Positions 1 through 7,736 of a stretch of DNA of 25,196 nucleotides are shown piece by piece (position 1 is the stretch's first letter; every line of letters starts with the position of its first letter). Source of the DNA: Candidatus Pelagibacter sp. (lineage in GTDB: Bacteria > Pseudomonadota > Alphaproteobacteria > Pelagibacterales > Pelagibacteraceae); the NCBI GenBank assembly GCA_028103285.1, contig JAOHNF010000010.1, forward strand, positions 1-25,196. Reading direction: 5' to 3'. The notes beneath the pieces were generated by a model, which was not told the origin of the DNA, did not search any database, and worked only from the letters and a program-made list of their open reading frames with translations. The position numbers and the translations under genes were made by a program.

Positions 1-737
1 GTAATTATTGAAGGTCCTGAAGCAGAATTAAACTCCAAAGATGAAAATAACCCGATTAATACTGATAACAAACCTCCAAATATTGATAGCTTAACCATTT
101 GAGTTGGATTATTAGAAATATTCCTTGCCATGGCAGCCGGCATAATAAGCATTCCTGTAATTAAAAGCAGTCCTACAATTTTTATTGAAATTGCGATTAT
201 TGCAGCTAATAAGACTGTAAAAATTGTATTGTATGTATCAGGTTTCATTCCTTCGGCTTCAGCTAATTCATGATTTACTGTTGCGGCAAATAAAGGTTTC
301 CAAATTATTTTTAAAATTAAAAGAATTAAAGCTCCGCCTATCCAAATTAATAATAGATCATTCTGATTAACTGCTAATATATCACCGAACAGCAATCCCA
401 TTACATCAAATCTAATCGAAGATAAAAAACCAATCACTACAAGACCAACTGCTAATGATGAGTGGGCCAACAAACCTAATAAAGCGTCACCTGGTAACTT
501 AGTTTTTTTTTGTAATCTCAACAACATAATTGCAATCACTGAGGAAACTACAAATACTGAGAAAGCAATATTGATGTCAAAAAAAACAGCCATAGTAACT
601 CCAAGTAAAGCAGAATGAGATAATGTGTCTCCAAAAAAAGATAATCTTCTCCAAATAATGAAACAACCAATAGGTCCTGTTACTAAAGCTATTCCTATAC
701 CAGCTAATAACGCTCTTATAAAAAAATCATCAAGCAT
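1..737 (-). CDS. znuB: Zinc ABC transporter permease ZnuB (3' end cut by window edge)
   Basis: Inner-membrane permease of the ZnuABC high-affinity zinc importer. Reading down from an ATG at 737 gives 245 codons without a stop, so the C-terminus lies beyond the left edge; ZnuB proteins are usually about 260 residues, so little is missing. The protein begins MLDDFFIRALLAGIGIALV and has the typical early segment ending in FIIWRRLSFFGDTLSHSAL, then a series of hydrophobic helices, as in the ABC-3 permease family. The start lies 7 bases after the znuC stop, in the same orientation, so the two are co-transcribed from the Zur-type operator at 1518-1550. Family assignment is firm. The metal is inferred from the operator and from the His-rich partners; manganese is the main alternative in this family. 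Confidence 0.9.
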   Translation of the reverse strand, partial: MLDDFFIRALLAGIGIALVTGPIGCFIIWRRLSFFGDTLSHSALLGVTMAVFFDINIAFSVFVVSSVIAIMLLRLQKKTKLPGDALLGLLAHSSLAVGLVVIGFLSSIRFDVMGLLFGDILAVNQNDLLLIWIGGALILLILKIIWKPLFAATVNHELAEAEGMKPDTYNTIFTVLLAAIIAISIKIVGLLLITGMLIMPAAMARNISNNPTQMVKLSIFGGLLSVLIGLFSSLEFNSASGPSII

Positions 738-744
738 AATTTAA

Positions 745-1494
745 TTACTCTTTTCTTTTAATAGTTCCATCTTGTGAATGTGTGTGATCATGCTTATGTT
801 CATATAAAGATAAAATTGAAGAAGCTCTGTCACCAAATAATTCTTGATACTCATTATTTTTGGCAACTACTTGAGGTGTTCCAGAGCAACAAACATGCCC
901 ATTTAAACATACCACAAAGTCTGTGGCTGACATCACTACATGTAAATCGTGTGAAATTAAAAGTATTCCGCAATTTAATTCCTCTGATATTTTTTTAATT
1001 AACTCGTACAAAGCAATTTCTCCTTTAAAATCAACTCCTTGCACAGGTTCATCTAGTACTAATACTTCCGGTTGCTTTGCGATAGCTCTTGCAATTAGAA
1101 CTCTTTGAAATTCGCCGCCAGATAAATTTCCTAAACTTTTATTTCTTAAGTGTTCAACACCAGTTAAGTTTAAAGCAATATTTATTTGTTCATCAGTTGG
1201 CTCTTTTGTTAAAGACATAAAGTCAATAACTCTTATTGGTAATGTCCAGTCTATAGAAATTTTTTGAGGAACATATCCAATCTTATTTGTAAATTTATTT
1301 ACTTTTCCTTCTATTTCTTTGTAAATACCTAATGCAATTTTTGCTGTCGTTGACTTGCCTGACCCATTAGGTCCAATCAAGGTAACAATTTCACCTTGTT
1401 TCACCTCTAGAGATACGCCTTTAACCAACCACTTGTTGTTTTTGGAAAAGCCCGCGTTCTCTAATTTTAATAAAGTTTTTTTTTCTTTATTCAT
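745..1494 (-). CDS. znuC: Zinc ABC transporter ATP-binding protein ZnuC
   Basis: ATPase of the zinc importer, 249 residues. Walker A (GPNGSGKST) lies at about residues 41-49, the ABC signature LSGGE at 125-129, Walker B VLVLDE at 145-150, and the switch histidine in ISHD at about 183. The C-terminus carries a short His/Asp-rich stretch (HKHDHTH, about residues 233-239), common in metal-import ATPases and possibly a zinc-binding tail. It is the first gene of the minus-strand znuCB unit and is divergent from znuA across a 61-base spacer with two Zur-type palindromes. An AAGGG-like sequence precedes the ATG at a usable distance. Confidence 0.93.
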   Translation of the reverse strand: MNKEKKTLLKLENAGFSKNNKWLVKGVSLEVKQGEIVTLIGPNGSGKSTTAKIALGIYKEIEGKVNKFTNKIGYVPQKISIDWTLPIRVIDFMSLTKEPTDEQINIALNLTGVEHLRNKSLGNLSGGEFQRVLIARAIAKQPEVLVLDEPVQGVDFKGEIALYELIKKISEELNCGILLISHDLHVVMSATDFVVCLNGHVCCSGTPQVVAKNNEYQELFGDRASSILSLYEHKHDHTHSQDGTIKRKE

Positions 1495-1517
1495 AAATTA
1501 ACCCTTGACGTAATTAA

Positions 1518-1550
1518 TGTTATATTATAACAAGCTGTTATATTATAACA
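1518..1550. promoter_or_regulatory. Tandem Zur-type operator in the znuC/znuA divergent promoter
   Basis: Two identical 15-base palindromes, TGTTATATTATAACA, lie at 1518-1532 and 1536-1550, separated by three bases (centres 18 bases apart). They match the core of the Zur box known from alphaproteobacteria (TGTTATAnTATAACA type). Each palindrome contains an extended -10-like sequence on both strands: TGTTATAAT on the minus strand and TGTTATATT on the plus strand. A zinc-bound Zur dimer here should therefore block both promoters. The zur gene itself is not in the window. Operator identity is inferred from motif and gene context. Confidence 0.85.
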
Positions 1551-1555
1551 TTTTT

Positions 1556-2506
1556 ATGACAAACAGAATACAAACATATTCATTAACCTTAATTTTTTCA
1601 TTTTTTGTTCTGATTTCAACAGCAAATGCTGACGTTAAGGTAGTTACTTCGATTAAACCAATACATTCTTTATTAAGTTATATTATGGATGGTGTTGGAA
1701 AGCCTGATGTTATAGTTGATGGTTATAACTCTCCTCATAGTTTTAGTTTAAAACCTTCACACGCAAAAATGTTGGAAAATGCAGACCTTGTTATATGGGT
1801 TGGTGAAGATTTAGAAACCTTCCTAGAAAAACCCTTAAACACAATTGCTAAAAAAGCCAAAACCATTGAAATAATGGATTTAAAAGAAATTAAAAAACTT
1901 GCATTTAGAGAAAAAAATATTTTTGAAGGTCACAAAGAACATGATGATCACAAAGAACATGATGATCACAAAGAAAAAGACAGTCACGAAGGCCATGCTC
2001 ATGGAGAGTACGATCCACATGTTTGGTTAGATCCAATAAATGCTAAGCTAATAATTAAAGAAGTTACAAAGCAGTTAGTTCAGTTAGATGTAAAGAATAG
2101 TTCAGTCTATAAATCAAACTCTAAAAAAGCTTTAGCTGAGATTGATAATTTAATTCAAAATATTCAAAAAGATATAGGTAAAGACTTAAGGTTTGTAGTT
2201 TTCCATGACGCTTATCAATATTTCGAGAATCGATTTGGTATTCAAGTTCTTGGAGCTTTAACGGTTAATACAGATGTTATGCCTGGTGCCGAGCAACTAT
2301 CTGAAATAAGAGAAGTTATTGAACATGAAAAAGTAAATTGTCTTTTCTCAGAACCTCAATTTAATCCAGCAATTATAAAATCAATTGCCAAAGATACTAA
2401 TGTAAAAATAGGCACGTTAGATCCTTTAGGTGCAAAATTAGATAAAGGTAAAAACTTATATTTTAATTTATTAAAAGATATGTCCTCTTCTTTTAAAGGT
2501 TGCTAA
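1556..2506 (+). CDS. znuA: Zinc ABC transporter substrate-binding protein ZnuA
   Basis: Periplasmic zinc-binding protein feeding ZnuBC; 316 residues from the ATG at 1556. An earlier in-frame ATG at 1517 is rejected because it lies at the edge of the first Zur palindrome and would put a Tyr-rich stretch before the signal peptide. From 1556 the protein has a signal peptide of about 25 residues ending in TANA. Likely metal ligands are His61 (NSPHSFSL), His155 (DPHVWLDP), His217 (VVFHDAY) and an Asp near 289 (GTLDPLG), at the usual cluster A-I/ZnuA positions. A His/Asp/Glu-rich loop at about 126-149, partly built from a repeated HKEHDD unit, precedes DPHVWLDP, as is typical of zinc-specific ZnuA. 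The gene ends 3 bases before the stop of the convergent methyltransferase. Confidence 0.93.
   Translation: MTNRIQTYSLTLIFSFFVLISTANADVKVVTSIKPIHSLLSYIMDGVGKPDVIVDGYNSPHSFSLKPSHAKMLENADLVIWVGEDLETFLEKPLNTIAKKAKTIEIMDLKEIKKLAFREKNIFEGHKEHDDHKEHDDHKEKDSHEGHAHGEYDPHVWLDPINAKLIIKEVTKQLVQLDVKNSSVYKSNSKKALAEIDNLIQNIQKDIGKDLRFVVFHDAYQYFENRFGIQVLGALTVNTDVMPGAEQLSEIREVIEHEKVNCLFSEPQFNPAIIKSIAKDTNVKIGTLDPLGAKLDKGKNLYFNLLKDMSSSFKGC
1931..1975 (+). repeat. 18-base tandem repeat in the znuA His-rich loop
   Basis: The 18-base unit CACAAAGAACATGATGAT occurs twice perfectly (1931-1948 and 1949-1966) and is followed by a nine-base partial copy (1967-1975). It encodes the repeated HKEHDD in the His-rich loop. 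Unit length is a multiple of three, so copy-number change would lengthen or shorten the loop without a frameshift. Confidence 0.9.
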
Positions 2507-2509
2507 ATA

Positions 2510-3157
2510 TTAAGTAGTTATTTCTGCAAATCTATTTTCTATCAAATTTAATTTAAGATTTTTCTGTTTTGTAAAATCATTAATTGCTTTTTCGACTTCA
2601 GAAATATAACTTTCTTTACCATAGTCATCACAGAGTATTACTTTCTTTTTATCTCTCATGAGCTCGTATAAGTTAGTGAGATCGCTGTATACGGTTTCAT
2701 AACTATGACCACCGTCAAGAAAAACAAAATCAATATTTCTTAAATCTGCTTCTTTTAATACAGAATTTGTGTCCCCTGCTATTAATTTTGTATTATTGTT
2801 ATATTTTTTTAAAAGTTTTTGAACACTTTTAATGGAATTTAAATTTTCTCTCAAAATTAGATTATAATAAATATTCTTTAATGGATTTGAAAATTTTTGA
2901 TTAAGTAAAAACTTTGGTTCAATTTCATCTACCGAAGAGCTCTTGTCCCCACCAAATAAATCAATGCCGGTATACGTAAAGTTATTTCCGTTTATTTTGT
3001 ATAATAAATCACAAGTATTTATCGCAGTTACACCACAGAAAACACCGATCTCTAGAAAATTTTTAGGTTTATGTAAGTAAATTCTTTCAAGATAAATGTT
3101 TCCCCATTTACCTTTTAGTCCTGTTTTTCTCCAATGACTTTTATAATTCAAGCTCAA
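2510..3157 (-). CDS. Class I SAM-dependent methyltransferase (Methyltransf_24-like)
   Basis: Predicted small-molecule or sugar methyltransferase, 215 residues; substrate unknown. Motif I is FLEIGVFCGVTA (about 34-45), an acidic residue ends the next strand (YTGIDLFGG, about 62-70), and FLDGGHSYETV (about 147-157) is the signature of the Methyltransf_24 group often found with surface-polysaccharide genes. There is no ATG near the N-terminus: the frame opens directly after the nrdB stop, so the start must be TTG at 3157 (or TTG at 3151). Spacing of 3 bases from nrdB indicates co-transcription with nrdAB, although no functional link is obvious. It faces znuA tail to tail with a 3-base gap. Confidence 0.7.
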   Translation of the reverse strand: MSLNYKSHWRKTGLKGKWGNIYLERIYLHKPKNFLEIGVFCGVTAINTCDLLYKINGNNFTYTGIDLFGGDKSSSVDEIEPKFLLNQKFSNPLKNIYYNLILRENLNSIKSVQKLLKKYNNNTKLIAGDTNSVLKEADLRNIDFVFLDGGHSYETVYSDLTNLYELMRDKKKVILCDDYGKESYISEVEKAINDFTKQKNLKLNLIENRFAEITT

Positions 3158-3160
3158 GAA

Positions 3161-4168
3161 TTAGGCGAATACTTCACCCCAAGTACCTTTTGTTGAAGCT
3201 TTAGAATATTCAGTAGCTCTTCCTTCAAAAAAGTTCATGTGCTCAACTCCATTCAACATGTTGTCTAGCCATGTTAAAGGGTTTTTCTTAACATCGTAAA
3301 TAGGATTAAGACCTAATTGCTCAAGCCTTCTATTTCCGATAAATCTAATGTACTGCTTGATTTCATTTGCAGTTAAACCTTCTAATGGTCCCATTTGAAA
3401 TGCTAAATCTATAAAAGCATCCTCGTGGGATATAATTGTTTTACATGCATCATATATTTCATTTTTCAATTTATCATTCCAGATTTGAGGTTCTTCTTTT
3501 ATAAAATCTTTAAATAATCTAATCATAGAATTGCAGTGCAAAGTTTCATCTCTGACAGACCAAGTTACAATCTGGCCCATGCCTTTCATTTTATTATGTC
3601 GTGGAAAGTTTAATAAAATTGCAAAACTTGCAAATAATTGAAGTCCTTCTGTAAAAGCAGAAAAAACAGCCATTGTCATTGCTATATTATGTTTGGATTT
3701 AACATCAAACCCTTGCATATAGTCATATTTATCTTTCATTTCTTTATACTTCATGAAAGCAGAGTATTCAGTTTCTGGCATTCCGATAGTATCTAGCAAG
3801 TGTGAATATGCAGCTATATGGACTGTCTCCATCGAAGCAAAAGCAGTCATCATCATTAGAACTTCAGTTGGTTTAAAAACAGTCGTGTAATGTCTTAGGT
3901 AGCAATTATTTACCTCAACATCAGCTTGAGTAAAAAATCTAAATATGTGTGTTAAAAGGTTTTTTTCTGCTGGAGTAATATTTTTTTGCCAGTCTCTTAC
4001 GTCATCACCTAATGGAACTTCTTCTGGTAACCAATGAATTCGCTGTTGAGTTAACCACGCATCGTAACACCATGGGTATCTAAATGGTTTATAAACTGGG
4101 TTCTCTACTAGTAGGCCCATTTTTTTAGGTTGAATAATTTCTGGTTTAATTTTTTCTGCTACTGACAT
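3161..4168 (-). CDS. nrdB: Ribonucleotide reductase class Ia, beta subunit NrdB
   Basis: Small subunit of class Ia ribonucleotide reductase; houses the di-iron centre and tyrosyl radical used by NrdA to make deoxyribonucleotides. With the start at 4168, ligands are at the usual places: Asp83 (TQADVEV), Glu114 and His117 (SMETVH), Glu174 (FTEGLQ), Glu208 and His211 (RDETLH), with radical Tyr121. There is no N-terminal ATP-cone. The acidic C-terminal tail should dock on NrdA. An ATG at 4177 would add three residues, but GAGGA touches that ATG directly and sits 9 bases from the ATG at 4168, favouring the latter. The gene overlaps the end of nrdA by 10 bases, so translation is probably coupled. 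Confidence 0.95.
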   Translation of the reverse strand: MSVAEKIKPEIIQPKKMGLLVENPVYKPFRYPWCYDAWLTQQRIHWLPEEVPLGDDVRDWQKNITPAEKNLLTHIFRFFTQADVEVNNCYLRHYTTVFKPTEVLMMMTAFASMETVHIAAYSHLLDTIGMPETEYSAFMKYKEMKDKYDYMQGFDVKSKHNIAMTMAVFSAFTEGLQLFASFAILLNFPRHNKMKGMGQIVTWSVRDETLHCNSMIRLFKDFIKEEPQIWNDKLKNEIYDACKTIISHEDAFIDLAFQMGPLEGLTANEIKQYIRFIGNRRLEQLGLNPIYDVKKNPLTWLDNMLNGVEHMNFFEGRATEYSKASTKGTWGEVFA

Positions 4169-6108
4169 GATAAACATTCCTCATAGTTGTTGTCTTTATT
4201 ATTAGATTCATTCTCTTTAGAATAAACATTTTTTGTCACATCTGTTGATGTTCCTTTGTTTATATTTTCAGCTCTTTGAATAGATTTAGATCTACAATAA
4301 TAAAGGCTTTTAAGTCCTTTTTTCCAAGCTTGAAAATGAATATCGTGAAGTTCTTTTTTATGAATATCTGCAGGAATGAATACGTTAATTGATTGTGCTT
4401 GAGAAATATGTGGTGTCCTATCTGCACCTAATTCAATAATCCAACGTTGATCAATTTCAAAAGCAGTTTTAAAAATATCTTTTTCTTCTGCGGTTAAAAA
4501 ATCTAAATGTGAAACTGATCCTTGATTTGTTGTTATACTAGACCAGACATCATCTGTATTTTTTTCATATTTCTTAAGAATTTTTTTAAGATATTTGTTT
4601 CTTACATTAAAAGATCCTGACAAAGTTTTATGCGTAAAACTATTAGCTGCAATAGGTTCTATTCCTGGAGATGATCCACCGCAAATAATAGAAATTGAAG
4701 CGGTTGGAGCTATTGCTGTTTTATTTGAAAATCTTTCTTTAATTCCATATTCAGCGGCATCTGGACAAGCACCTCTTTCCTCTGCAAGAACAACTGATGC
4801 TGCATCGACTTTTTCTTGAATATTTGCAAATATTTTTTTGTTCCAAACTTTACTCATCACAGATCCAAAAGGGATACTTTTTTGTTGAAAGTAAGAGTGC
4901 AAACCCATTACTCCTAAACCAACACTTCGTTCTCTCATTGCTGAATATTTGGCATTAGCAAATTCATCTGGAGCTCTGTCAATGAAATCGGTCATTACAT
5001 TATCTAAGAATCTCATTATATCTTCTACAAATTGAGCGTTATCTTTCCATTGATCATAGGTATCTAAATTTAAAGAAGACAAACAGCATACAGCTGTTCT
5101 TTCTTTACCGTCATTATCAATACCTGTAGGTAAAGTTATTTCGCTACACAAATTTGAAGTTTTTACTTTTAATCCAGCAAGCTTGTGATGTTGTGGGATT
5201 TGTCTATTAACTGTATCAATATAAACAACATATGGTTCACCGGTTTCAACTCTAGCAGTTAAAAGTCTTATCCATAAATTTCTAGCGGGAATAGTAGATT
5301 GAACTGATCCATCATTAGGACTTCTAAGAGCCCATTGACTGTCAGTTTCTACTGCTCTCATAAAATCATCAGAAACAAGAACTCCATGATGTAAGTTTAA
5401 AGAGCGTCTGTTCACATCTCCACCTGTAGGTCTTCGCATTTCTATAAATTCTTCAATTTCAGGGTGATCAATTTGTAAATAACATGCTGCAGATCCTCTT
5501 CTTAAAGAGCCTTGGCTTATTGCTAGAGTTAAAGAGTCCATTACTTTTATAAATGGAATTATTCCTGAGGTCTTTCCAACTTTTCCTATTTTTTCACCAA
5601 TTGATCTTAAGTTACCCCAGTAACTTCCAATACCACCACCTCTTGCAGCTAACCAAACATTTTCTTCCCACAAGTCTGTAATACCTTTTAAGCTATCGTT
5701 AGCTTCATTTAAAAAACAAGAAATTGGCAAACCTCTTTCTGTACCACCATTAGACAAAACCGGTGTAGCAGGCATAAACCATAGGTTGCTTATGTAATTG
5801 TAAATTCTTTGTGCGTGTAAATTATCATCTGCATACACACTTGCTACTCTTGCAAATAGATCTTGAAAACTTTCATTCTGACCTAAGTACCTATCTTTTA
5901 ATGTCGCCTTACCAAAATCAGTTAAATTGACATCTTTTGATCTATCGATCTTGATTGTAATACCTTTTTCGTTTTGAAAGAGTTCTGTTTCACCAGATAA
6001 TGAGAATAGATCTGGTTTTTTAGGGCCATTATTTTTTTGTTCATTTTGGTTCTTGTGGCTTATAGTGCCGACAGCTTTCTCTATTGCCAATGATACATTT
6101 TTATTCAT
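4159..6108 (-). CDS. nrdA: Ribonucleotide reductase class Ia, alpha subunit NrdA
   Basis: Catalytic subunit that reduces ribonucleoside diphosphates to deoxyribonucleotides; 649 residues. Active-site Cys131 (PISCFLN), the NLCSE motif at 319-323 (Asn, radical Cys321, Glu323), the second redox cysteine at 341/342 (AVCCLSS), the radical-relay pair Tyr603-Tyr604 (SLYYCRS) and the C-terminal Cys645/Cys648 pair (CLSCQ) are all visible. The roughly 90-residue N-terminal ATP-cone of the E. coli enzyme is absent: only a short charged leader precedes the catalytic domain, so overall-activity control by ATP/dATP through a cone is not expected. Transcription is probably under NrdR (box at 6142-6157). It forms an operon with overlapping nrdB. 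Confidence 0.96.
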   Translation of the reverse strand: MNKNVSLAIEKAVGTISHKNQNEQKNNGPKKPDLFSLSGETELFQNEKGITIKIDRSKDVNLTDFGKATLKDRYLGQNESFQDLFARVASVYADDNLHAQRIYNYISNLWFMPATPVLSNGGTERGLPISCFLNEANDSLKGITDLWEENVWLAARGGGIGSYWGNLRSIGEKIGKVGKTSGIIPFIKVMDSLTLAISQGSLRRGSAACYLQIDHPEIEEFIEMRRPTGGDVNRRSLNLHHGVLVSDDFMRAVETDSQWALRSPNDGSVQSTIPARNLWIRLLTARVETGEPYVVYIDTVNRQIPQHHKLAGLKVKTSNLCSEITLPTGIDNDGKERTAVCCLSSLNLDTYDQWKDNAQFVEDIMRFLDNVMTDFIDRAPDEFANAKYSAMRERSVGLGVMGLHSYFQQKSIPFGSVMSKVWNKKIFANIQEKVDAASVVLAEERGACPDAAEYGIKERFSNKTAIAPTASISIICGGSSPGIEPIAANSFTHKTLSGSFNVRNKYLKKILKKYEKNTDDVWSSITTNQGSVSHLDFLTAEEKDIFKTAFEIDQRWIIELGADRTPHISQAQSINVFIPADIHKKELHDIHFQAWKKGLKSLYYCRSKSIQRAENINKGTSTDVTKNVYSKENESNNKDNNYEECLSCQ

Positions 6109-6293
6109 ATTTACTTTATTTTAATCGATTTATTAACAAAAACACTATATATAGTAGTACATTATAGGTTGTATACTAAATAACATCGCAATCAATAGAA
6201 CATTATATGAACATTAATTTAATTTTGCAAGTGGAAAGTTTTGTTAATAAACATTTTTCAACAAAATCACTTATTTTTTAGTATTTATAGTTT
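6109..6293. other. Intergenic region, nrdA / pmm divergent promoters
   Basis: At 185 bases this is the longest non-coding stretch in the window. It holds a NrdR-type box and a probable nrdA promoter in its left half. The right half is A/T-rich with no clear motif; a TATTTA at 6282-6287, six bases before the pmm ATG, is a weak -10 candidate. A 7-base inverted repeat (TTTTGTT/AACAAAA, 6239-6245 and 6260-6266) has a 14-base loop and is not convincing as a terminator. No small ORF with a good start was seen. Confidence 0.6.
6142..6191 (-). promoter_or_regulatory. Probable nrdAB promoter with NrdR box
   Basis: ACACTATATATAGTAG at 6142-6157 matches the NrdR box consensus (ACACTATATATAGTGT type) at 14 of 16 positions. 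On the minus strand, a perfect TATAAT (6166-6161) with TTGCGA (6191-6186) at 19-base spacing would start transcription near 6154, inside the box, so NrdR binding would block it. NrdR boxes usually occur in pairs about three helical turns apart; the matching place (6173-6188) shows only a half-site resembling TTTAGTAT. Assignment rests on motif, position and target gene. Confidence 0.7.
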
Positions 6294-7736
6294 ATGAAAA
6301 TCAATCCAAACGGTTTTAGAGAGTATGACGCTAGATGGCTCTATGAAAAAGATATTGATTTAGAGGGAATCACCGACCTTGGAAAAGGCCTAGGAACTCA
6401 AGTTATCAGTCATACAAAAAAAACAAACCCGAGAATAATAGTGGGACATGACTATAGGTCTTATAGTGAAGATATTAAAAAAGCATTGATCAATGGTTTA
6501 ATCTCAACTGGATGTAATGTTGAAGACATAGGTTTGTCACTATCACCTACTGTTTACTTTGCACAGTTTAATTTAAACTCTGATGCAATAGCTATGGTAA
6601 CGGCCAGTCATAATGAAAATGGTTGGACGGGGGTAAAGATGGGTATCAAAAAAGGATTAACGCATGCTCCTGAAGAAATGAAAGAGTTAAAAGATTTAAC
6701 TCTGAAAAAGAAATTTGTTGGAGGCAAAGGGTCAATCAAAAACATAGAAAATTTTAAAAAGATTTATTCTGAAGATTTAACCAAAAAAAATAAGATTAAT
6801 AAAAAAATTAAGGTGGTAGTAGCTTGCGGAAATGGCACAGCAGGAGTTTTTGCTCCTGAAATTTTAAAGAATATTGGTTGTGAGGTTATTGAGCTAGATT
6901 GTAATTTGGATTGGTCTTTTCCAAAATATAATCCAAACCCAGAAGATCTTAAAATGCTTCATGCAATAGCAAAAGCTGTAAAAGACAATAATGCAGATAT
7001 AGGTTTTGGTTTTGATGGGGATGGAGACCGTTGTGGAGTAATTGATGATAAAGGGAATGAAATATATTCAGATAAAATTGGATTATTAATAGCAAGAAAC
7101 TTGTCAACAAAACATAAAAATTCTAAATTTGTTGTTGATGTAAAATCAACAGGCCTATATTCAACAGATAAAGTTCTTTTAGATAATCAATGTGAAACTA
7201 TTTATTGGAAAACCGGTCACTCTCACATCAAAAGAAAAGTTAATTCAGAAAAAGCATTAGCAGGATTTGAAAAAAGTGGTCATTTCTTTTTTAATCAACC
7301 TTTAGGTTTTGGTTATGATGATGGAATTAATTCTGCAATTCAAGTTTGTCACCTCATTATTAATCAAAATAGAAAGTTGAGTGAAATTATTAATGATCTG
7401 CCTAAAACTTATCAAACACCAACTATGGCACCATTTTGCAAAGATGAAGAAAAATATAAAGTTGTAGACAACATGGTAAAAAAAATACAAAAATTAAAAG
7501 CAAAAAATACTAAAATTGAAAATCAGTTAATATCAGAAGTGTTGACAGTTAATGGTATTAGATTTGTTTTAGAAGATGGTTCTTGGGGTTTAATAAGAGC
7601 ATCTTCGAATAAACCATCATTAGTAATTGTAACGGAAAGTCCTACTTCTGACTCAATTAAGAAAGGTATATTTGATTTTATAGATAGCTTGCTGCAAGAA
7701 ACTGGAAAAATTGGTGAATACGATCAAAAAATTTAA
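6294..7736 (+). CDS. Phosphomannomutase/phosphoglucomutase
   Basis: Alpha-D-phosphohexomutase, 480 residues, interconverting hexose-6- and hexose-1-phosphates; supplies mannose-1-P or glucose-1-P for nucleotide sugars used by the glycosyltransferases nearby. The phosphoserine loop TASHNENGWTG has Ser105, the metal loop DGDGDR supplies Asp241, 243 and 245, the sugar-binding loop reads FEKSGHFFFN (Glu326 to about 334; many relatives have GEMSGH), and the phosphate-binding segment is RASSNKPSLVIVTE near the C-terminus. This fits the ManB/AlgC/PgmG type. Whether it prefers mannose or glucose cannot be read from sequence. Its stop shares a TTAA with the stop of the convergent TauE/SafE gene. Confidence 0.9.
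   Translation: MKINPNGFREYDARWLYEKDIDLEGITDLGKGLGTQVISHTKKTNPRIIVGHDYRSYSEDIKKALINGLISTGCNVEDIGLSLSPTVYFAQFNLNSDAIAMVTASHNENGWTGVKMGIKKGLTHAPEEMKELKDLTLKKKFVGGKGSIKNIENFKKIYSEDLTKKNKINKKIKVVVACGNGTAGVFAPEILKNIGCEVIELDCNLDWSFPKYNPNPEDLKMLHAIAKAVKDNNADIGFGFDGDGDRCGVIDDKGNEIYSDKIGLLIARNLSTKHKNSKFVVDVKSTGLYSTDKVLLDNQCETIYWKTGHSHIKRKVNSEKALAGFEKSGHFFFNQPLGFGYDDGINSAIQVCHLIINQNRKLSEIINDLPKTYQTPTMAPFCKDEEKYKVVDNMVKKIQKLKAKNTKIENQLISEVLTVNGIRFVLEDGSWGLIRASSNKPSLVIVTESPTSDSIKKGIFDFIDSLLQETGKIGEYDQKI

Noticed and set aside
774..1108. Open plus-strand frames opposite znuC
   Set aside because: No family features; they mirror the coding pattern of znuC. The same holds for frames at 4595-4819, 7302-7490, 13629-13826, 14064-14309 and 15281-15472.
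1517..1555. N-terminal extension of znuA to an ATG at 1517
   Set aside because: It lies across the Zur palindromes and would place a Tyr-rich stretch before the signal peptide; ATG at 1556 gives a normal exported protein.
6173..6188. Second full NrdR box
   Set aside because: Only about half the positions match the consensus; at most a half-site.
6239..6266. Inverted repeat TTTTGTT/AACAAAA as a terminator
   Set aside because: Seven A/T pairs with one G/C, a 14-base loop, no T-run after it, and it lies between divergent genes where no terminator is needed.
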